In this document: one piece after another, positions 16,025 to 23,111 of the stretch
How the letters are laid out: every line of letters starts with the position of its first letter
How positions within the stretch are numbered: position 1 is the first letter of the stretch
Source: Pseudopedobacter sp040392825
GTDB lineage: Bacteria > Bacteroidota > Bacteroidia > Sphingobacteriales > Sphingobacteriaceae
DNA: 28,691 bases
Reading direction: 5' to 3'
Assembly: GCF_040392825.1 (NCBI RefSeq)
Contig: NZ_JBEBVH010000016.1
Span: 1-28,691 of the forward strand
The notes under the pieces: generated by a model
What the model was told of the DNA's origin: nothing
What the model saw: only the letters and a program-made list of their open reading frames with translations
Databases searched by the model: none
Position numbers and translations under genes: made by a program

Positions 16025-16489
16025 ATGGAAGAATTAAAAGAAGGGGACAAAGCTCCTCTATTTACATCAAAAGACCAAAATGGGAAACAGGTATCTCTTA
16101 ACGACTACCTTGGAAAACGCGTTGTTCTTTATTTCTACCCTAAAGATAACACTCCCGGCTGTACGGCAGAAGCTTGTGATTTCAGAGACAACTACCAAAT
16201 GCTTAAAAAACATGGGTTCGAAATCATTGGAGTAAGTGTAGACGATGAAGATTCTCACAAAAAATTTGAAGAGAAATTCAACTTGCCTTTCACTTTGTTA
16301 GCTGATGTTGACAAAGATATTGTGGAAAAATATGGTGTTTGGGGCGAAAAGAATATGTACGGAAAAACCTATATGGGAACCAATCGAAGAACTTTTGTGA
16401 TAAACGAAAAGGGTATGATTGAAAAAATCATTAAAAAAGTAGATACTAAAAATGCTTCCGAACAGTTGCTAGAAGCTTTAAGCAATTAA
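16025..16489 (+). CDS. bcp: Thioredoxin-dependent thiol peroxidase (bacterioferritin comigratory protein)
   Basis: This is a 154-residue cytosolic peroxiredoxin of the BCP/PrxQ group. It reduces hydrogen peroxide and organic hydroperoxides with electrons from thioredoxin. The active site PGCTAEACDFRD holds the peroxidatic Cys46 and, five residues on, the resolving Cys51, so it is the two-cysteine version. The thioredoxin fold is complete, with GDKAPLFTSKDQNGK at the start, VVLYFYPKDNTPG before the active site and NRRTFVINEKG late. Length is standard. It starts 8 bp after the M23 peptidase stop codon, so it is likely co-transcribed, though peroxide stress genes often also have their own promoter. 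No clear terminator follows closely. Confidence 0.95.
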   Translation: MEELKEGDKAPLFTSKDQNGKQVSLNDYLGKRVVLYFYPKDNTPGCTAEACDFRDNYQMLKKHGFEIIGVSVDDEDSHKKFEEKFNLPFTLLADVDKDIVEKYGVWGEKNMYGKTYMGTNRRTFVINEKGMIEKIIKKVDTKNASEQLLEALSN

Positions 16490-16585
16490 AAAAGCTATCT
16501 AAATCGCATCATTTCCATGATTCCGAATATTTTCGCATAAGTGTCAAGGTATACAGAAGACAAAATAATGGAGGATTAAACCTCT

Positions 16586-16674
16586 TGTGCCATTCTGACT
16601 GTAGAGAAACTTACATGTAAGATGTTGCTCGATAATGAGATGCTTCTCCCCAACTGGTCGGGAGAAGCATAACA
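16586..16674. repeat. Degenerate intergenic palindromic element between bcp and the esterase gene
   Basis: The 268-bp gap between two convergent genes has no coding capacity and holds several nested palindromes: CTTACATGTAAG (16610-16621) and an 11-bp perfect stem ATGCTTCTCCC / GGGAGAAGCAT (16640-16670) with loop CAACTGGTC. The left edge (GCCATTCTGACTGTAGAGAA) and the AGATGCTTC block resemble, from memory, the dispersed CATTCTGAGC...GAGATGCTTC...CATGACA elements seen between genes in many Bacteroidota. No T-run follows, so it is not a normal terminator. Farther right are GTCGC/GCGAC (16699-16712) and TCCCGGGA (16714-16721). Only one copy is in the window. Confidence 0.5.
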
Positions 16675-16757
16675 AACAAACTATTTTATCCTTATCTTGT
16701 CGCTAATGCGACTTCCCGGGATATGGTTAGAGCTTTTTGATCAGCTTTTTTCCCTTT

Positions 16758-17573
16758 TTATCTAACAAAGTTTCTGTTCATAAATAAAGTTTGATAGTAA
16801 ATAGCCTCTTTCCAATAGTCCCAATTATGCTTACCTGGTTTAACAACATAATCATGAGGTACTTTATTGGCTAAAAGGACAGCATGCAGTGCTTCGTTCA
16901 CCTGATAGAAAAAGTCATCCACACCACAATCTATCATTAATTTAAGTCCAGGCTTAATTTGGGAAACCATATTAATGACGGTGTTATCATCCCAATTTTT
17001 ACTATGGGTCGCGTATTCACCCAATTTTTCTGCAATCTTCCAGTTTTTAGGAAAAGGTCTAAAATCTACTCCCCCGCTCATACTTCCGGCAATTCCAAAA
17101 ACATCCTGATGTTTTATTGCTAAGTATAATGCGCCATGACCACCCATACTTAAACCTGTTATTCCCCGGCCATTTCTGTCTTTAATGGTTTTATATTTAG
17201 AGTCTATCCAATTTACAAGCTCTGTAGCAACATATGTTTCATACTTCCATTCCGGTAATAAAGGACTGTCAAAATACCAACTGGAAACATTTCCATCCGG
17301 ACAAACAAAAATTAATTGATGCTGATCGCTTAAATCCTTTATTGCAGGTACACCCTTAATCCAACCGGCATAATTTCCCCCATGCCCATGCAGTAAATAA
17401 ATAACGGGGAACTGCTTTTGTGATTTATAATTATCCGGAGTAACTACAACTGCTTTTATCTTTTTGTTCATTGCTGAACTGAAAGTTTCTACAGTGTCTA
17501 CTGAAGCCGCAAAGGACCGATGCGATATAACGCTTATCGTTAATGCAATACATGACAATAAAAATTTCCTCAT
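16758..17573 (-). CDS. Exported alpha/beta-hydrolase, putative esterase family (esterase D/antigen 85-like fold)
   Basis: This is a 271-residue secreted or periplasmic serine esterase of the putative-esterase family (PF00756), which includes feruloyl and acetylxylan esterases and S-formylglutathione hydrolases. The signal peptide covers about residues 1-22 (ending SFA). The oxyanion-hole strand reads FPVIYLLHGHGG (55-66), the nucleophile elbow GLSMGG has Ser142, the acid is likely Asp219 or Asp220 in CGVDDF, and the base is His249 in KPGKHNW, so the triad is intact. The substrate is unknown, as no polysaccharide-degrading genes lie beside it. It is transcribed alone, divergent from the AsmA-like gene across a 104-bp gap. 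Confidence 0.9.
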   Translation of the reverse strand: MRKFLLSCIALTISVISHRSFAASVDTVETFSSAMNKKIKAVVVTPDNYKSQKQFPVIYLLHGHGGNYAGWIKGVPAIKDLSDQHQLIFVCPDGNVSSWYFDSPLLPEWKYETYVATELVNWIDSKYKTIKDRNGRGITGLSMGGHGALYLAIKHQDVFGIAGSMSGGVDFRPFPKNWKIAEKLGEYATHSKNWDDNTVINMVSQIKPGLKLMIDCGVDDFFYQVNEALHAVLLANKVPHDYVVKPGKHNWDYWKEAIYYQTLFMNRNFVR

Positions 17574-17677
17574 TTCTAAATTCTTAAAAAATAACGTTGT
17601 TGTGAAAATCTAAATTTAAAACATTCTTTCCTGTTTTAACATTATAAATATAAAAAAGCTAACATCTTACGCTATAT

Positions 17678-19537
17678 ATGAAAAAACTATTATTTTGGAT
17701 TTTAGGGTTCGCCGTTGTCGTCACAATAGGGTTCTTCGCCGTAACCAGATATTTGACCAATAACTGGAGACCTATTTTGGAAAGACAACTTAAAAATGCC
17801 GTTATTAATTCTTCTGATAGTTTATATAGAATAGAATATAAAACATTAGACATTCATCCTGTAAATGGTAATTTGAAACTTACCCGTTTTAAATTAATAC
17901 CCAATCCGGAAGTTTATAAACGACTAGATGCAAACCAATCGGCTCCAGATAATTTATATGAATTGGAAGTCTCTGCATTGGTAATAAAAAATGCAAATGC
18001 AAAAGAAGCAGTAACCAGCAAAGAATTAAAAGTCGCCGATATTATTATTAATAAGCCTAAATTAACAATTTATAACAATAGAAGGGACTATAATGATACC
18101 ATTTCTGTTAAAAAGAAAGATGACAGACCGCTGCATCAACTTATAAAAGATATTTTTAAAGACATCAGAGTGCAAAAGGTGGAGTTAAGAGATATAAATT
18201 TTGCTTTTGTAAACCGAAGTAATCCTGAAGAAAAAAGAACTGCCTTAAAAAATCTGGACATAACTATAACAGATATTCAGATCGATTCAAATGCAGCATT
18301 AGATAAATCCAGAGTCTATTATACTAAAGATGTGGTAATAAATATTAAGGATTATCATATTGCTACTCCAGACAGCTTATATTTTGTTAAACTGGAAAAT
18401 TTAAACTTTTCTACGGCTAAAAATTTATTGAGCTTAAAAAAGGTAAGGCTTGAGCCACGTTTGAGCAAAAAAGAATTTCATAAAAAACTTGGCCATGCAC
18501 AAGACCGTTATGATTTGACTTTTAATGAAATAAATATAAGCAATGTTGATTTTGACTTATTTCTTAACAGGCAAAAATTATATGCAAAAAACTTGTCTAT
18601 TAACAATGCCAGTATTGATGTTTATAATAATAATGCTTATCGAAAAATCATCAAAAATAAGACCGGAAAGTTTCCTCATCAACAGCTGCTTAAGTTAGCT
18701 TTGGACATGAAAATAGACCAACTTCAGCTCAAAGATGTCGATATAAGCTATAGTGAATTCGACAAAAAAAGCAGACAGGTTGGAAAGATAGAATTCTTAA
18801 AAACCAATGGTACTATAAAAAATGTAGTTAATGACAAAAAAGCTTTGAGTCAAAATGCCAAGATGAAAGCAGACCTTAGATCAAAAATTTTTGGAAAAGC
18901 GCCCTTACAGCTAAATATGACATTTTATATGAACAGTAAGATTGGCGAATTTGACTACAACGGAGAGATAGGCGCTTTCGACGGAAAACTAATCAATAAA
19001 ATTGTAAAACCTTTGGGAATGGCCGAGATTATATCTGCTCAGATTGATAAACTAAGTTTTAATGTTAAAGCTAACCAAAATATAGCCCGAGGCTCCATGT
19101 TCTTTTATTACAAAGATTTAAAAGTAAATGTTTTGAAACGCGACGAGAAGGGAGAACTCAAAAAACAGGGTTTTGCTTCTGCATTGGCCAGTGTATTTGT
19201 CATTCAACAACAAAATCCAGACAGTCGTGGTCAATTCACAAAAGGTAATATTTATTTTAACAGACCTGCAGAAGCATCTTTTTTCAGTTTCTTATGGAAG
19301 TCCCTATTTACTGGCATTAAAGAAAGTGTGGGTGTAAGCAGGGAAAAAGAAAAATCATTAAAAAATACCGCTAAAACTATTGGAAATGCAGTAGAAGGTT
19401 TCAAGGGCGATATTCAAATGATTAAAGAGAAGCTCCACGAAAGGAAAGAAAGAAGGGAAGAAAGGCGCCAGGAAAGAAAACTGGAAAAGGCTGCCAAAGA
19501 AACAGAAAAAGCCAACCAGACAGATAGCATAAAATAA
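17678..19537 (+). CDS. Membrane-anchored AsmA-like/DUF748-like envelope protein
   Basis: This 619-residue protein has one N-terminal membrane helix (about 4-22, LLFWILGFAVVVTIGFF) and a large extracytoplasmic part of repeated beta-strand motifs (IEYKTLDIHPVNGNLKL, VQKVELRDINFAFVN, LKLALDMKIDQLQLKDVDI). This pattern is typical of AsmA/TamB-like proteins, which are linked to lipid transport or outer-membrane assembly. A hydrophobic patch (SFFSFLWKSLFTGI, near 535-550) precedes an extremely basic and acidic helical tail of about 50 residues (KERREERRQERKLEKAAKE), likely a coiled coil. The family is assigned by architecture only; no catalytic motif is visible. It is a single-gene unit ending at a strong terminator and convergent with dnaK. 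Confidence 0.6.
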   Translation: MKKLLFWILGFAVVVTIGFFAVTRYLTNNWRPILERQLKNAVINSSDSLYRIEYKTLDIHPVNGNLKLTRFKLIPNPEVYKRLDANQSAPDNLYELEVSALVIKNANAKEAVTSKELKVADIIINKPKLTIYNNRRDYNDTISVKKKDDRPLHQLIKDIFKDIRVQKVELRDINFAFVNRSNPEEKRTALKNLDITITDIQIDSNAALDKSRVYYTKDVVINIKDYHIATPDSLYFVKLENLNFSTAKNLLSLKKVRLEPRLSKKEFHKKLGHAQDRYDLTFNEINISNVDFDLFLNRQKLYAKNLSINNASIDVYNNNAYRKIIKNKTGKFPHQQLLKLALDMKIDQLQLKDVDISYSEFDKKSRQVGKIEFLKTNGTIKNVVNDKKALSQNAKMKADLRSKIFGKAPLQLNMTFYMNSKIGEFDYNGEIGAFDGKLINKIVKPLGMAEIISAQIDKLSFNVKANQNIARGSMFFYYKDLKVNVLKRDEKGELKKQGFASALASVFVIQQQNPDSRGQFTKGNIYFNRPAEASFFSFLWKSLFTGIKESVGVSREKEKSLKNTAKTIGNAVEGFKGDIQMIKEKLHERKERREERRQERKLEKAAKETEKANQTDSIK

Positions 19538-19571
19538 AAAAATCCTGGTATAAATTATACCAGGATTTTTT
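19537..19571. terminator. Bidirectional intrinsic terminator between the AsmA-like gene and dnaK
   Basis: A 16-bp perfect inverted repeat (AAAAAATCCTGGTATA / TATACCAGGATTTTTT) with a three-base loop starts at the stop codon of the plus-strand gene and lies 17 bp after the dnaK stop. The A-run and T-run flanks give a T-tail in both directions, so it serves both convergent genes. Confidence 0.92.
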
Positions 19572-19588
19572 ATGATTAATTATTTGAA

Positions 19589-21508
19589 TTATTTTACTTC
19601 TTCAAAATCTACATCAGTTACGTCGTCTGCACCACCTGCAGCTTGGCCATTGCCTTGCTGACCAGCATTAGGATCTTGTTGTTGTGCCTGACCGTCTGCG
19701 CCAGCTCCGGCTTTATACATCTCTTCAGATGCTGCAGCCCAGGCTTGGTTCAACGCTTCAGATTTAGCATCTATATCTGCAAAATTACGAGCAGCATGTG
19801 CATCTTTCAATGCTTTCAAAGCATCTTCTATAGCTGATTTTTTATCGGCAGAAATTTTGTCACCGTATTCTTTCAACTGCTTTTCTGTTGAGAAGATTAA
19901 AGCATCCGCTCCGTTAATTTTTTCGGCCTCTTCTTTTGCTTTTTTATCTGACTCAGCATTTGCTTCTGCTTCTTGTTTCATTTTATCGATTTCTTCCTGA
20001 GATAAGCCCGAAGAAGCTTCAATTCTGATATTTTGCTCTTTACCTGTTGCTTTATCTTTAGCAGATACTTTGATGATACCATTCGCATCAATATCAAAAG
20101 TTACTTCGATTTGAGGAACTCCTCTTGGTGCTGGCGGAATACCATCTAAATGGAAACGACCAATCGTTCTATTGTCTTTCGCCATCGGGCGTTCACCTTG
20201 TATGATATGAATCTCAACAGAAGGTTGATTATCTGAAGCTGTAGAGAACGTTTCTGATTTCTTAGTTGGGATAGTTGTATTAGCTTCTATCAATTTTGTC
20301 ATTACCCCACCCATAGTCTCAATACCTAAAGAAAGCGGAGTAACATCCAACAATAATACATCTTTAACCTCTCCGGTTAAAACACCACCCTGTATAGCAG
20401 CTCCAATTGCAACTACCTCATCCGGATTAACACCTTTAGAAGGTGCTTTTCCGAAGAATTTTTCTACTGCTTCCTGAATAGCCGGAATACGGGTAGAACC
20501 ACCTACTAAGATAATTTCATCTATATCTGATACTGATAAACCAGCATTTTTCAATGCAGATTTACAAGGAGCAATTGTTCTCTCTATTAAATTTGCAGCT
20601 AAACTTTCGAATTTAGCTTTAGATAAAGTGCGTACCAAGTGTTTAGGGCCAGTTGCATCTGCAGTGATGTATGGTAAGTTAATCTCTGTAGAAGTTGTAG
20701 AAGATAGCTCTACTTTAGCTTTCTCAGCAGCTTCTTTTAAGCGTTGTAATGCCATTGGATCCTTTGTTAAATCGAATCCACCGTTTTCGCTTTTGAACTC
20801 TTCTGCCAACCAATCGATAATTACCTGATCGAAGTCGTCACCACCCAAGTGTGTATCACCTTCGGTAGATTTTACTTCAAACACACCATCTCCTAATTCT
20901 AAAACAGAAACGTCATGAGTACCACCACCACAGTCAAACACAACAATTTTCATGTCTTTGTGTGCCTTATCCAAACCGTAAGCCAAAGCCGCAGCTGTAG
21001 GCTCATTAATGATTCTTCTTACTTTTAAACCAGCAATTTCACCTGCTTCTTTTGTTGCCTGACGCTGTGCGTCATTGAAATATGCAGGGACTGTGATAAC
21101 TGCTTCTGAAACTTCGGTGCCCAGAAAATCTTCTGCTGTTTTCTTCATTTTTTGAAGAATCATTGCTGAAATTTCCTGTGGAGTATATTTACGGTCATCT
21201 ATTTCAATTCTTGGAGTGTTATTATCTCCTTTTACTACTTTATACGGAACGCGTGAAATCTCGCTTGAAACTTCATCATAGCTGCTTCCCATAAAACGTT
21301 TTACAGAGTATATTGTCTTTGTTGGGTTAGTAATTGCTTGACGTTTTGCAGGATCACCTACTTTGCGCTCGCCACCTTCAACAAAAGCCACTATTGATGG
21401 AGTAGTACGCTTACCTTCGCTGTTAGTGATAACAACAGGCTCATTTCCTTCCATTACAGAAACGCATGAGTTTGTTGTTCCTAAGTCGATACCAATAATT
21501 TTAGACAT
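19589..21508 (-). CDS. dnaK: Molecular chaperone DnaK (Hsp70)
   Basis: This 639-residue cytosolic Hsp70 binds exposed hydrophobic segments of client proteins in an ATP-driven cycle with DnaJ and GrpE. The nucleotide-binding domain shows IGIDLGTTNS (4-13), INEPTAAALAYGLD, VFDCGGGTHDVSVLELGDG, DTHLGGDDFDQ and LVGGSTRIPAIQEAV. The interdomain linker is DVLLLDVTPLSLGIETMGG. The peptide-binding and helical lid domains follow, and a Gln/Gly/Ala-rich tail ends DVDFEEVK. The DCGGGTHD variant of the more usual DLGGGTFD motif is the only unusual spot and keeps the phosphate-binding glycines. No grpE, dnaJ or hrcA lies beside it, so it is a stand-alone unit with a long, repeat-rich upstream region and a strong shared terminator. 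Confidence 0.99.
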   Translation of the reverse strand: MSKIIGIDLGTTNSCVSVMEGNEPVVITNSEGKRTTPSIVAFVEGGERKVGDPAKRQAITNPTKTIYSVKRFMGSSYDEVSSEISRVPYKVVKGDNNTPRIEIDDRKYTPQEISAMILQKMKKTAEDFLGTEVSEAVITVPAYFNDAQRQATKEAGEIAGLKVRRIINEPTAAALAYGLDKAHKDMKIVVFDCGGGTHDVSVLELGDGVFEVKSTEGDTHLGGDDFDQVIIDWLAEEFKSENGGFDLTKDPMALQRLKEAAEKAKVELSSTTSTEINLPYITADATGPKHLVRTLSKAKFESLAANLIERTIAPCKSALKNAGLSVSDIDEIILVGGSTRIPAIQEAVEKFFGKAPSKGVNPDEVVAIGAAIQGGVLTGEVKDVLLLDVTPLSLGIETMGGVMTKLIEANTTIPTKKSETFSTASDNQPSVEIHIIQGERPMAKDNRTIGRFHLDGIPPAPRGVPQIEVTFDIDANGIIKVSAKDKATGKEQNIRIEASSGLSQEEIDKMKQEAEANAESDKKAKEEAEKINGADALIFSTEKQLKEYGDKISADKKSAIEDALKALKDAHAARNFADIDAKSEALNQAWAAASEEMYKAGAGADGQAQQQDPNAGQQGNGQAAGGADDVTDVDFEEVK

Positions 21509-21669
21509 ATGATATATAAATTTTATTTAACATTTTTTTGAACAATAATCTATTATCAATGCCTATGCCAATAGAATTTTGACAGCATTTCATTAAATCT
21601 GTCAGTAATCTTCCTGTAATACGAGACAAAATACTGTCTTTTAAAATGACAGGTTGTCAGATTACCTTA

Positions 21670-21693
21670 TTAACTAACAGACCAGTTAGTTAA
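21670..21693. promoter_or_regulatory. Operator-like 9-bp inverted repeat upstream of dnaK
   Basis: TTAACTAAC-N6-GTTAGTTAA is a perfect dyad of 24 bp, the size and symmetry typical of a dimeric repressor site (TetR-like sites often use similar CTAAC/GTTAG arms). It lies 161 bp before the dnaK start and just downstream of a candidate -7 box for dnaK, about where a repressor would block transcription. No regulator gene is next to it. Confidence 0.5.
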
Positions 21694-21709
21694 TTTTAAA
21701 ACACATATT

Positions 21710-21717
21710 CAAAAATA
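21710..21717 (-). promoter_or_regulatory. Candidate dnaK -7 box (TATTTTTG)
   Basis: On the minus strand, TATTTTTG matches TAnnTTTG exactly. The -33 element is poor: at 21 bases upstream there is TTA rather than TTG. If used, the transcript would begin near 21703 and carry a leader of about 195 bases that includes the inverted repeats. Confidence 0.35.
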
Positions 21718-21886
21718 ACGACATTCATTATAATATGTTAATAGATAATCTTAAAAGCGACCTGTAATTATTAACACTTTGAATGAAGTATTAGTTTAAT
21801 AAATGAATGCTCTTGTGTATCTTTAAATACAATTAATAAAATTTGCTTTTTCTGATTATTTGTTACTATTATTGTTGTTTTAATAA

Positions 21887-22891
21887 ATGAAATTATTTCT
21901 TTGTCTTTTCTCGTTTTGGACGATAAGCCTGGTTTGCTTAGCACAAGCCCCGCCCAGATCTACCCAATATATCTTTAATAATTATTTGATTAATCCGGCT
22001 ATAACTGGCGTAGAGAGCTACATGGATTTAAAGATGGGATACAGGCAGCAATGGAGTGGGCTCGAGGGTGCCCCAGTGACAAGTTATGTTTCTTTTCATG
22101 CACCTGTAGGTAACGAATACATAAGAAGGTCTGTAAATTCTTTTGGAAGTCAGGGCGAAAATCCAATGAGCCGGTCTTATGTAAATAATTACACTGCTGC
22201 AGACCCTCATCATGGAGTTGGTTTTCATGCGCTCTCGGACAAAGCTGGGCGCATAAGGCAAACAAATGTCAATGCGACATATGCTTATCATATTGGCCTT
22301 TCACAAGAGTTAAATCTTTCTTTAGGTGTATCCGCAGGTTTTTCTTCTTTAAATATTGATGTAGAAAATGTAAAAGTTACAGATACTTCAGATCCTTTGC
22401 TTGCGGCTGATTACAATAACAGGATAAGACCTGATCTTGGTGCCGGATTATGGCTTTATGGACCAAGATATTTTATAGGCCTTTCTGCCAGACAATTATT
22501 AGGAAATAGAGTAAAAATTCAGAATTATGAACAAAAAACGTTATTATATCAGAACGCGCATTTTTATGGTACAATAGGCTATAAGTTCTTTTTAATGGAT
22601 GATATTGCTTTAATCCCGTCTTCACTTATAAGTTACTCTTCTATGTCTCCATTAACATTAGATGCAAATTTAAAGATGGCTTTTAGAGATATAGTTTGGT
22701 TAGGTGCTGGTTTTAGGAACAGTGATTCTTATTCTTTACTTGCGGGTTTCAATGTACTCTCTTTGATAAATCTTAGTTATTCTTACGATGTCAATGTATC
22801 AAGACTAAGGAGTGTCCATAGTAATACTCATGAAATCGTATTGGGGATTTTACTCAATAACCGGAATGAGGTAAGTTGTGCACAATTTTAA
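21887..22891 (+). CDS. PorP/SprF-family outer-membrane protein of the type IX secretion system
   Basis: This 334-residue outer-membrane beta-barrel belongs to the PorP/SprF family. Members accompany type B cargo through the type IX secretion system; SprF is needed for delivery of the gliding adhesin SprB in Flavobacterium. It has a signal peptide (about 1-19, ending CLAQ), then the family opening STQYIFNNYLINPAITGVES and YRQQWSGLEGAPVTSYVSFH, which are very characteristic. GVGFHALSDKAGRI follows, then a series of amphipathic strands to residue 325. The C-terminus ends QF after a short polar tail. The convergent gene 220 bp away encodes a type B sorting-domain protein and is the obvious partner. 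Plus-strand transcription ends at a hairpin terminator. Confidence 0.93.
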   Translation: MKLFLCLFSFWTISLVCLAQAPPRSTQYIFNNYLINPAITGVESYMDLKMGYRQQWSGLEGAPVTSYVSFHAPVGNEYIRRSVNSFGSQGENPMSRSYVNNYTAADPHHGVGFHALSDKAGRIRQTNVNATYAYHIGLSQELNLSLGVSAGFSSLNIDVENVKVTDTSDPLLAADYNNRIRPDLGAGLWLYGPRYFIGLSARQLLGNRVKIQNYEQKTLLYQNAHFYGTIGYKFFLMDDIALIPSSLISYSSMSPLTLDANLKMAFRDIVWLGAGFRNSDSYSLLAGFNVLSLINLSYSYDVNVSRLRSVHSNTHEIVLGILLNNRNEVSCAQF

Positions 22892-23034
22892 GTAGATAAT
22901 CTAAATTAATTGCCCTTCAATTTTTCACCAAAAGATCTTTATAAAAGTAGGTAGAGGTAAAAAATCATTATACAATTAACAAATAAAATAGCAAAAAATC
23001 ACCTGCTATCACATCGCCTAAGGGAGCTTTGAAT

Positions 23035-23068
23035 GTCTTGCTTTAACAACCTAAAACAAGACTTTTTT
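23035..23068 (+). terminator. Intrinsic terminator downstream of the PorP/SprF gene
   Basis: GTCTTGCTTT pairs with AAAACAAGAC (one mismatch) around the loop AACAACCT and is followed by six T. It lies about 145 bp after the stop codon in the 220-bp gap between the two convergent genes. The rest of the gap (22892-23034) shows no coding sequence. No good minus-strand terminator for the facing gene is visible. Confidence 0.75.
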
Positions 23069-23111
23069 AAAATATTCCTATCAATACCAGATTGAATGAA
23101 ACAACTTCTAT

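Larger units (their letters stand above)
21509..21886. promoter_or_regulatory. 378-bp divergent region between dnaK and the PorP/SprF gene, rich in inverted repeats
   Basis: No coding sequence is visible here. The left two thirds hold six TGACA/TGTCA-like half-sites arranged as three inverted pairs (TGACAG-N13-CTGTCA at 21580-21604, AGACA-N6-TGTCT at 21624-21639, TGACA-N3-TGTCA at 21648-21659) and a 9-bp inverted repeat (21670-21693). No CIRCE element (TTAGCACTC-N9-GAGTGCTAA) is present. On the plus side I see no exact TAnnTTTG; TAAAATTTG (21837-21845) comes closest, with one extra spacer base. Confidence 0.5.

Noticed and set aside
16729..16751. Possible terminator AGAGCT-N8-AGCTTT plus T-run for bcp.
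   Set aside because: The stem is six pairs including a wobble and lies 240 bases after the bcp stop codon; too weak to annotate.
12918..17605. A 14-base sequence, TCACAACAACGTTA, upstream of the small secreted protein (12918-12931, plus) and again upstream of the esterase (17592-17605, minus), as a shared operator.
   Set aside because: With about 28 kb on both strands a few exact 14-base matches are expected by chance, and the distances to the two start codons differ (18 against 79 bases).
21509..21886. CIRCE (HrcA) element or sigma-32 promoter for dnaK.
   Set aside because: Neither TTAGCACTC/GAGTGCTAA nor a sigma-32-like -35/-10 pair could be found on the relevant strand.
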